Shown here: positions 36,269 to 48,200 of the stretch, piece after piece
How positions within the stretch are numbered: the stretch's first letter is position 1
How the letters are laid out: the number at the start of each line of letters is the position of its first letter
Assembly (NCBI RefSeq): GCF_965363235.1
Contig: NC_134849.1
Coordinates: 67,041,122-67,105,121, forward strand
Direction: 5' to 3'
Length of the DNA stretch: 64,000 nucleotides
Source: Mytilus galloprovincialis
Lineage: Eukaryota > Mollusca > Bivalvia > Mytilida > Mytilidae
Made by a program: the position numbers and the translations under genes
The notes under the pieces: model-generated
The model's database searches: none
Told to the model about the DNA's origin: nothing
What the model saw: the letters and a program-made list of their open reading frames with translations, nothing else

Positions 36269-39200
36269 GGACTCGGAACCGCGATGGTACTCCGAACCGC
36301 GATGGTCACGCTGAAGTGCGATGGTGTACGCTGATGTGCGATGGTTAACACGCTGAAGTGCGATGGTAACATTGTGACGTTAACTTGTTGATATTTACGC
36401 TGAAGTGTGATGGTGGTTACGCTGTAGTGCGATGGCCAACTTAAGACTTTTGAGTAAAAGCAAAATGCACATGGGCATGTTGTAATAAAATAACACCATT
36501 AATATTTGGCTGCTAGCTTCTTATTTTGAAGATGTTTAAATTTCTGTTTAGATCAAACCAAAGACTTTAATTTTTGTTTTAATCTAATTTTCCAAGTCTC
36601 CAATTATTCTTTTAGCACGCACGAGTATGGAATAAGGTGTTCAAAGGAGAAATAAAAAAAAAGATTTAGCGTGTAGGTTTTTATAATAGTACTAAGAAGT
36701 GTCCATCTCATTTATTTAAATATTATGATAAAACTCAGTAATTGCTCACATTCTTCTTCAATTTATATATACATGTTGTACCTTAAATGTCGGAACAGTA
36801 TCCACGAAGTAAAAATACCGACAAGTAAATTTATGCTTTACTAATAGCGAAACTTGTCAATTTTTTCACGAAAAACAAAGATGAGGATGATAAATTGGGA
36901 AGTACACATAGGGTTTAGTCAGGTTAATTTGTGTCTTACATGTTTTAGACTGAAACCATAAAAAAACCAAGAGCGACGGTGTTCTTTCAAAACAAAACAA
37001 AAATATCTCGGGAATAAGACAACATTATATGAACTTGATATAGCAAAATCATTAAAACATTGCTAATACTATCATATCTTTTTTAATTTTTAAATTGCCC
37101 ACATAAAATCATTTGACGCTTACCGTAAGATAAATTAAGATTATTATTATATTAGTATACTGTATTTATCGTACAAAAAGTCTGCGGCATAATTCAGAAT
37201 ACTGGTTAGCCCATTTGGTGACCAAGTTCATCTTTCAGCCTCTTTGCTGCCTAAAATGTTTCAACATATTTTTTTAACCTCAACATGTAATGCTTGAAAC
37301 TGTTCGGGGCTTGAATTGTTTGTTTGTTTCTTATTTCCTTAGTTTTCTTTGTTATCATGAAACCTTCATCTACAAAACCCTATTCTCCTGCCTGCGAATC
37401 CATGTTGTATTTTGAAAACGTCATATTATTCAAACGTCATACACAAAACCATCGCACTTCAGCGAAAGGACCATCGGACTTCAGCGTGACCATCGCACTT
37501 CAGCGTCCCCATCGCACCTCCGAGTCCTACATATATAAGTGCCTATAAATAGCAGCACATGACATACAAATCTATGGGAGTGTGGATTAATCAGTACAGA
37601 GATTAATTCAATTACATAAATAAAATTATAGATTGCCTAACAATGTAATTTTAACACACTATTTAGTATGTAAATATAAGAATGTTTAAAATATTTACAA
37701 AATGATGAAAATAAACGCAATATTTCACTAGACCAACTAGCTTTATCAAGCGTGCATCTATCCAGGTGAAATAGGATGTAGATGATAAGAAACTTTTGCA
37801 GCTCAACGTCTGTGTTGCACTGAACTGCCTTCAAAATAAGAAAATTTTGCAGCTCAATGTATATGACCTCTTGCATTTAGCTGCTTTGAAAATAAGAAAA
37901 TTTTGCAGCTCAATGTACATGTTGCACTTGGATTTAGCTACCTTAAAAATACATTATTGGTAGTTGAAGTTAGCAACGTCCATTGGCCAATATTACGGGA
38001 TAAAAAGGAAGTGCTTTGTTTTAAATTATTCTTTATCTTTCCTGTATCTTTTTTCGTCTTTTTCGTTAAGACCATCAGGTTCTAAAGTGTGGAGTTGGTG
38101 GATCCAAAAGTTTTCTCTTCTCCTTCTCACCGTGGTGTCCCATTCGGTGTTGACTTCTATAATTTGGAAAGTGACATTATCAAAAGGATGTTTCGTTGAA
38201 CGAAGATGTCTTGTGAGAGGACAGTTTTTGTTGGTTTTGTACGATGAACGATGGTTATTGAAACAATGGACAAATTTAATATTCGGCTCAATAACCATCG
38301 TTCATCGTACAAAACCAACAAAAACTGTCCTCTCACAAGACATCTTCGTTCAACGAAACATCCTTTTGATAATGTCACTTTCCAAATTATAGAAGTCAAC
38401 ACCGAATGGGACACCACGGCGAGAAGGAGAAGAGAAAACTTTTGGATCCACCAACTCCACACTTTAGAACCTGATGGTCTTAACGAAAAAGACGAAAAAA
38501 GATACAGGAAAGATAAAGAATAATTTAAAACAAAGCATCGTCCTTTTTATCCCGTAAAATTGGCCAATGGACGTTGCTAACTTCAACTACCAATTATGTA
38601 TTTTTAAGGTAGCTAAATCCAAGTGCAACATGTACATTGAGCTGCAAAATTTTCTTATTTTCAAAGCAGCTAAATGCAAGAGGTCATATACATTGAGCTG
38701 CAAAATTTTCTTATTTTGAAGGCAGTTCAGTGCAACACAGACGTTGAGCTGCAAAAGTTTCTTATCATCTACATCCTATTTCACATATTTACATACTAAA
38801 TAGTGTGTTAAAATTACATTGTTAGGCAATCTATATATATATATATATATATACTTAAAGCTGAAATAACAAATTATGACTTAACTGTCACCTGATATCA
38901 AGGAATTAATTTGCCAACCTGATTTTCAACAGGCAAGACACAATCAGCTTTCTCTGTTAACTGATGCATGGCTAAAACACTGTTGTAAGGGGAGGTAACA
39001 ACATCATCTTCTGCTGAGGGATAAACTGCTGTTACAAATCTGCCAACAGATAGTTTTTACTTCATTATAAATATATGCTCAAAAGTATTCACATAAAAAA
39101 AAAAAAAAATTCATAGGTTAAAAATAAACAAAATGTTGAATCCAAATATTAATTAGAAGGGTAATTTGCATTTTAATACTATGTTCTTAGCCTGTAAGCT

Positions 39201-42200
39201 CTATCTAAGGAAAGTTCTTTTACAAGTTTTTCTTGTTTTAAAATTCCAATATTTCTATATAAATACAACTGTAATTTGTTGATTTTGGAAAAATGACATA
39301 TTGTTTAAAACAAGAATGTGTCCATAATAAATGGAGGACCCACTGGCAATGTCATTTTCTATGTTCAGTAACACTGTGTATCATTGTACAGCGGATATAG
39401 ATACTAATCAAGCGGGTGTGAGCGATTTTGATCTTACACTGTAACGAAAAATCTTTGTTTTGTTCACATAATATCAATGTGTACTTCAATCTAAACCTAA
39501 CTGCTGTTTTAGGAAATGATTTGGTCGTAGGTTAATGATTAGAGATGTCTCATTATTTTCCCAAAACAAGAGGGATTACTAAAAGCATGTGCAAATACTT
39601 GTAAAAGAAGTTGGCCCTCGTCTCATCCAACATAATTCTATATTCATTGCAACTCTTTTTCTGATAGAAGGTCAACGTGTGTGTGTAATAAGTATAGCTG
39701 TTTCAATAATTGGCATTGAAATCTTTCATACATATGTTATTTTTCAATATTTTATCCCTAAAGAAGCGTTGTGTACGGTGTTTAGCTGACCACATAAATC
39801 CTTATGTACGGTGTATAGTTAAGTTGATGTACACCGTACACAAAAACTTTATTTTCATACTCGTTTATTATCAAAACAGTTTCAAGGAATGAGTAATCAC
39901 AAGTAGGTTTATGATGGGTAACCATTACTGTTGCCCTGTATTAGGTTTCTTTCAGATAAAACATGCAAATGTCTCAACTACTGTATCGAAATTGAAAGTG
40001 TCTGTTGACTTTCACAACTATTTGCGCATGAACAAGTTAATTGTTCTTATTTGAATATCAAAATTGTTTTATGAATAGGAAAAAATCGATGCAAGAATTA
40101 TTTGGGAGCAGGAATTTCAAATGTTGAGAAATGTACATTGAATATTGATAAAGCAAAACAAAGATGTTCTTTACCTTGTAAGGTCAAAATCGATCATGCC
40201 CGCTTGGTTAGTACCTATATCCGGTGTACTGATAATACACGGTGAGTAAGTGAACCTTGAAATTGGGGTTAAAACTCTAATTTGGCATTAAAATTAGAAA
40301 GATCATATCATAGAGAACATGTGTACTAAGTTTCAAGTTGATGGGACTTTAACTTCATCAAAAACTACCATAAATGGTGCATAAAAAATCCAAAAGACAT
40401 TTAATGAGTCTTTAATGAGTATTTGGAAAAAACATTGGTTGAATAAGTCACTGATCAGAAACAACTTCAGCCAACCGAGACAGATAAATAAATAAAACAG
40501 CAATCCACACAAACAAAAAACAAATATATAAAATTCTTAGTTCATCTTATAGTCCTTAGATATAGGAAGATGTTGTATAAGTACTAGTGCCAAAGAGACA
40601 ACTCTACATCCAAGTCACTATTTACCTATATACATCAGGATAGTCTTCTTCCAACAAATTCAATATGAATGTACCAACACCAGATCCAGTACCTGAAACA
40701 ATATAAATTTAATGAAAACATCTGATTCCTTAATAATTAAATGCAACATAAATTAAAAGTGTCATTCTTTATAAAGATAATTGATAATTAATATACTGTT
40801 TAGCATGTTATTTTTGAGGATGGAACAAAATCGCTTAAATATATTTTACCAATTTAAAAGTGCACATGCATGCAATATGGTTTGTAGAAAAGTTTTCAAT
40901 CCACCTTGGAACATTACAAATGCATAGCTATACGTTCCAGAATTCACCAACATAATATAACTTCTAAAAAATTTTGTATACCTTATTAAGAAAACCATCT
41001 GTGGCTTTACCACCGGGGACGCCTAGGTAGGTCCGTCGCCCGTCTATCGTTGCCTCCCAAGGCCGAGATGCATAAAGTATCGTTAAATTTTTGGGCGAGA
41101 TTCTGACTTAGAGGCGTTCAGTCATAATCCCTCAGATGGTAGCTTCGCACCATTGGCTTATCATGAAGTTTTACACCTGATATTCTATAAAAACTTTGCA
41201 CTTCTTCCTCTATTCTTAAGCTTTAATATATATCTATGCATTCACTAATCTCTATTCTTTATTTTTCTATATATTGCTTTTATTTTTTTACATTCAAAAT
41301 TGCACTATTTCCCCAAAATAAAAAAAACCTCCAGATCCTTATTTAAGGCAAAAAAGCAAACAATTATTAATTAACTTATCGTATACAACCTTACACTGGA
41401 CCCTCACTCCACACCCCCTTTTTCCCTTATACAAATGGGCTAAATATATGATAAATGAAAAAATATATATGACTTTTTACAGGTATCACTACAAAATAAG
41501 TTTAACAGAAACAAAAATTAATTATCTTCCAAGACATAATAATTATTTAGACAACTCAAATCCATGACATGACATAAATTCACAACTAGGTACGTGTCGT
41601 TTGTTTTTCAGCTTTGGTCTTCAGCTATATCTTCATAGTCATAACATGTTGGGTTTTAGTCATATTGTAACGGTAAAAAATCTATTTACCTCCCTAAATG
41701 TTACTTATATTTATAGTCTATTTCTATGGCTTATTAGTCAACATGAAATTATATATGGGGATTTTCATTGTTCAAATTATTAAAGGAAGTGTCAAATTTG
41801 TAAAAACATCGCTTAGTATTCATTAACAACAAGACTTCCTCTTATATGGAGGTTAAACTAACGGCGGAAGTTGAAGCTCATTTCTAAAAACAAACAACAT
41901 GGCATCTTTCATTCAGGGACAAACTGTTCCACAGAAAACTTTACGTTCAAAGATAAAAGACGACCATTTAACGTGTGCCATCTGCTTAGGAAACTATGAT
42001 CACCCGAAAGCGCTATCATGCTTGCATACTTTCTGTGAAAATTGCATCAGGGGATATATATTCGGCAGAAATTTTGACAAAGTTGGCAATTTTCCATGCC
42101 CTGAATGTAAGCAAATCATACAGATTCCCGCGGGTGGTGTTGAATCTTTCCCCGATAACTTTCATATCAAAAGTTTGTTGGATGCTCTTTCGACCCCGGC

Positions 42201-45200
42201 ACGTCCGGCCCCTCCTAGAACAATAAACCCAAATTCTGAACCTAATAACAGTCAATTTACAGACCAAAGTGGGGCAAGTGGTGATTCATATTTATACCCA
42301 GCACTTCAACGTTCTGACAGTGAGAAAAAAGACTATGTGTTTGTTGAAGGAGATAAAATGATACTGAAGTTTGGACAGTTTGGAGGTACCTTGATAGACT
42401 TTCATAAGCCATACGATTTAGCCATTAGTCAAACTGGCCAATACGCAATATCTGATAGAAGTGGCTCAAGAATACTTGTTTTTTCGAATACCGGAATATT
42501 ATTAAGCCGAATCACTTGTATGAATTGCAAGATAAGTGGGCTCACTTTTATGCGAGATGGAAATATTCTTGTAGCTGTTGCAAATGCTGGTTCATCAATT
42601 ATGAGAGTTTATAATATGGACGGGAAACTTTTAGAAGACATTGGTGAATTTTATAAATTTGCTAAACCTAGTGGTATAGCTATAAATAGTAGTCATCAAA
42701 TAGTTATTTCTGACTTAGAAAGTCACACAATAATGATTTTCACTGACAAGAGAAAATTTTCAACTAAATTTGGAAGTAAAGGTTCTGGAGAGAAAAGATT
42801 TCTTTCTGCAAACTTTATTACCATCAATCAGAAAAACCACATTATCGTTTCTGATTGTGGAAATAACTGTATTCAGGTGTTTGACAGTACGGGTGAATTT
42901 AAACATAAGTTCGGCATCACAGGTGAAGGTCATGGTCAACTCTCCTGTCCCATGGGAGTTGCAACAGATAGTCACAATAACATTATAGTGGCTGATGCAG
43001 GAAATTTCAGAGTAGAAATTTTTGACAAAAAGGGAAGACATATCAAGTGCCTTATTGAAGATACAGACGCAATAGGAAATGAAGCAAAGCCTTTAAATGT
43101 AGCAGTGACTCATAAAGGGGACATTGCTGTTTTACTTGTCGGTGAACAGTTCGCTGAAGTGAGAGTTTTTAGATGGAATGGCTAAAAGATGTATTCTGAC
43201 AACTGACAATCTTCAATTTAAATGAATCAGAAATAAATGTATTAAATTAAAAAGATATCCTTGATAATATTTGATGGATGTATATGATGTACAATTTTTG
43301 TATTTTGACAACTGACAATCTTTAACTTTAATGAATTGGATATTATAATGATTAAAGTGTATTAAATTAAATAGTATTAATAAATTAATATAAAAACAAT
43401 TACATGCATAATATTACAAATGAAAGTATACTTGTATTACATGTATATATGTATTTTGTTCAACATATATAGCATTGTATTTTATTATATAAGAAAATGT
43501 ATGAACATGTACCTGTCATGCCTATGTACTATTTAAAATCTCCCCCATTCCATCAGTCAGAGCTCAGACATAAACAAGTCCATTTTTGTTTTTGACTTAA
43601 AGAAGTCAAAACATGTATTTATTATCATGATTATAAAATGTGTTTTCAATTTTAGACTTATTTAAGTCAGAAAATGACAGACTTGTTTAGGTCTATTTAT
43701 GTTGATGAAAAAACTTAATTTTACTTGGTGGCCAAAGTACACCACCTACATGTATGACAGCAAAAACCTGTCTGAGAGTTCACAAGGACTTGAGCTATCT
43801 ATATTTAATTATTTAATTGAACATCCTTACTAAACACAGATGTTTTACCTCATTTAGTGTGGTTCCAGGTGGTTGTTTTGTAAGGATAATTAACATTATC
43901 TCCGATTTTTTAGACTCTCATTCATATTTTTCTATAGAAGACAAAGCATCGTCTTTCAATGTTGTCATTATTTGATTTAGATGCATGACCTTTTTATAAA
44001 TATGCGTGGGTCTTGAAGTTAACCAATTTTGATAACTTATCGACTTGTACATGTTGTAGGAGTCAACATTTGCAACTTTTTGATTCTGGTCAATTATTTC
44101 TTGCTTAACAGTATTTGACTTATTTTAGTCGTATTTTGTCTTGCATTAATTATAAGGGAGACAAATCCTAAAACTTACAAATTTAGACCTCTATGAGTCA
44201 AAAACAAATTCAGACTTATTTATGTCTGAGCTCTAACTGTCCATTATCATGATTATTTAATTATTTGCAATTGTTTATATTTTATTTCAGAAGCATGAAT
44301 TATGTTGATTCTCCATGCCATGATTGAAATATATTTTACAGTGTACAAGATGTATACATGGTATATTAGATTACTATGCACTGATTATAATTTATACTAA
44401 CTAAAGACAAACAGAGAGTTAACTCTTCATTACATGTACAGTACATAAACATGATGAAGATAAGTATTGTTTATATATATTTCATGTCTTATACACAGTC
44501 ACTTGAGTTGAGGTTTATTTATGTTATTTGTTCAAAATATCATTTCCAAAGAGCTTTTATTGGTTGAATTTTAAATATTTTATGTCAGATTGTCATAAAT
44601 ACACAAGTGTAAGTACATGTAAGTACTGTAACTTATACAATGACGATAGATGTGCATTAACAGTATTTAATTTGACATGATAATTGTTACTGTGCCATTG
44701 ATAATGTACATGTATCACATATCATGCTTATTTGTCATGAATGTTTATTTATTTTTTCATTGTCATCTAAAAAAAAAGAGTATCATTGATTTTATATGTC
44801 AGAACATGATTTACATTTTCCTTATAAAGCCATGAAAGCTGATGAAAAGCTACAAGATATACAATGATATATGCAACAATTTTTTTGACAGTTTACACAT
44901 TAGACATGTTAGATGTATGTTTATTTTTTACTTATAACTAAGGACTAAATCCCAGGTTGGATATTTTTTTTATTACAACATTGAGCAAGAAGCCAAAGTA
45001 CATGTATGTGAATTTCATGCACACATGCATATATGATACATGTGTCATGTTCATGATGTTTGTGTAATATTTTTTTACTAGTAGATATGTTTTTTCTGTA
45101 AGACTGTCATTGTATGACACCTGCCTATATACATTGTGATATACACGATAAACATTTTAGCTAGCGTACAACCTTTTTTATAACATAACATATTAATTGT

Positions 45201-48200
45201 TAAACAATGTTAAAAGGTGTTTTTCTGAATTATCTGAGTTTGATTTTAAAAGCAGAAATTAAAATAAAGTTAAAGACAGTTGATTAAGAAATGTTGAAAG
45301 TAAAGTTTTTTCCACACCATCAATTTCAAAAATATTTCTTTACCATAAGCCATGAATATTTAATATATCAATGAATACATTTTTATAACAGGACACTATC
45401 AATGACTGTACTCTTTGAAGTTTTAAAAATACAGGCATTTTTTTTTTAATTTTTAAATGCACATTGACATGTTCAGTTGTATAAATGGCTTGTTCTATAA
45501 TAATTAATTTTACTTTTGGCATGTTTGTGGACACTAAACAGATGCTAAAAGGTTTAAATCAGTGCATATTATGTTCATTTGATAATGAAGTAGCTAGGCA
45601 TTCCTTTTGTGGCATTTATCATATTTATTTCTATTGTGCATTTCTGCATGAACTTAAACAATATATCTGTGATATTATGTACAATTTTTCCTAAATTTTG
45701 GTGCCTTGGCATGGAAATACAATGTGATATATTTTCTAACCTTTTTTCTTAAAAACTGTTTATTGTATTTGTAAAAAGTGCCTTCATATACAGTGTATAT
45801 GGTTTTCAGTGCAGGTTTAAGTTTTTCTCTTGATTAAAATTAAATACAATCTAGATGTCTTTTATTTTTTATGCCCCTGCCATAACAGAGGGGGCATAAA
45901 GTTTAACCCTTGTCAGTCCTTATGACCCGAAATTGGTTTCCGTTCTCTAACTTTACTTTACCTTAACCAAATATTATGAAACTTATATACAATGATTATT
46001 ACCACAAAACACAGATCAAAGAATTTTGCTGGCATCGATCACTTTTATCATTCTTGAGTCATATTAAAAAGAAGATGTGATATGATTGCCAACCGTCTAC
46101 AAGAGACCAAAATTACACAGAAATTAACAACTATAGGTCACCATACGGCCTTCAACATGAGCAAAGCTCATACCGCATAGTCAGCTATAAAAGGCCCCGA
46201 AATGACAATGTAAAACAATTCAAACGAGAAAACTAGCAGCCTTTTTTATATAAAAAAATGAATGAACATGCCCCTTTCCAAATGGAAAATTGCTGAATTT
46301 TTTATTTCAATTCTCTTACTGGATTTTGAGGTTGAATTTTTTGTCATTAGGTTTTGAAAACACCTACACCAGTGTAAATCAATCTTGCAGGAAGACTTCT
46401 AATAGGTGATATTTTAATATTTAGTTCACTAGAAATTTCGCTATAAAAATAAGTAGATGGGGTATGTCAGTGCTAATGTGACAAATATGCACCAAAGTTC
46501 AAATTAAGTAGATGCAAACAATAACAGGCAACCATAAGGCCTTCAACAATGAGAAAAACCCATACCGTATTATTAGCAATAAAAGGCCCTGACATAAAAA
46601 ATATGAATGAATATATATAGGAAGATTTGGTGTAAGTGCCAATGAGACAACTCTCCATCCAAATAACAATTTATAAAAGTAAACCATTATAGGTCAATGT
46701 ACAGCCTTCAACACAGAGCCTTGGCTCACATCGAACAACAAGCTATAAAGGGCCCCAAAATTACTAGTGTAAAACCATTCAAACGGGAAAACCAACTGTC
46801 TAATCTATATAAAAAACGAGAAACACGTATAGATTACATCAACAAACGACAACTACTGTTTATCAGATTCCTGACTTAGGACAGGTACAAACATTTGCAG
46901 CGGGATTAAACGTTTTAATGGTACCAAACCTTCTCCCTTTTTCTGAAACAATAGCATGACATACATCACAACATCGAAAAACTCAATAAAAAAACGTAAA
47001 TTAACACACTATGACTGAATAAATTTGATCTGCGATATAGTACATTTGTATCATGACAATTGTCATCATTTCATACAAAATATGAAGACAGATCAATAGA
47101 TAGTGTGTAATTCCAATGGTAAATACTACATGCATATCAGAACAAGAATGTGGTAAACATATATGTCTATCGATATAGGAAGATGTGGTGTGAGTGCCAA
47201 TGAGACAACTCTCCATACAAATAACAATTTAAAAAGTAAACCATTATAGGTTAAAGTACGGCCTTCAACACAGAGCCTTGGCTCACACCGAACAACAAGC
47301 TATAAAGGGCCCCAAAATTACTAGTGTAAAACCATTCAAACGGGAAAACCAACGGTCTAATCTATATAAACAAAACGAGAAACGAGAAACACGTATATAT
47401 TACATAAACAAACGACAACTACTCTACATCAGATTCCTGACTTAGGACAGGTGCAAACATTTGCAGCGGGATTAAACGTTTTAATGGATCCAAACCTTCT
47501 CCCTTTTTCTGAAACAATAGCATAACATCACAACAAAGAAAAACATACGATAAAATATCAATTGGCAGACTTAACTCAATCAAAAAACGTATGATTAAAC
47601 AATGAACGAATAAATTTGATCTGCGATATCTGAATACAAATGCACAGTTAATTAAATATTAGAGACAAACATTCATGACCAAAAAGCTAACAAACAAATT
47701 CAAACACAGGAAATGACTGAGAAATATTTAACCTGTATAGTGTGAATAATTTACAAGTCCTTGACCAGACACAGCCATGAATCCAATCTACAGTATCATG
47801 CACACCAGAAACCCAAGATGGTCAAAATATTAAATGGATTGAGGAATTGGTTGATCAAAAGGGTGAGGTTTCTAGGTGTTGGAACCCCCTTTTTTTCGAC
47901 AATTTATACATTTAAATTAGGACATATGATAAGAACACACCCTCCCCTTTCTCCTGGTTTGGGAACCCCCAATTTTTAAAATGCCAAGAACTGTTTATAC
48001 ACCTGAATGCAGATGGCACTATGCTCTAAACAATCTTAGAGTTTTGTATCATTGGAAAGCTGTTTCATTGACATATACCGAGTTTACTCCAGCAAAAGGA
48101 GATGTGGTATGATCGCCCATGGCAATGAGACAACTTTCAATCTGAGTTCATATGGAGTGCATGTAATCAAGTATATACCATCATAAGATTTCAACAATAT

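Larger units (their letters stand above)
37631..38831. mobile_element. Inverted dimer of Penelope-like element 3' ends (intron 7)
   Basis: Two copies lie head-to-head around a 26-base spacer (38262-38287). Inner positions sum to 76549. The outer ends are GATTGCCTAAC and GTTAGGCAATC. The left copy carries about 87 extra bases near 37678-37765. Both copies start at the same 5'-truncation point and run outward through a GIY-YIG-type endonuclease C-terminus into a 3' UTR. Penelope-like retroelements are known for such partial inverted or tandem copies. Confidence 0.8.

Noticed and set aside
37964..38392. 142-codon plus-strand frame as a gene
   Set aside because: It crosses the palindrome centre and is antisense to the endonuclease fragment on the left. 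It is a product of the inverted duplication.
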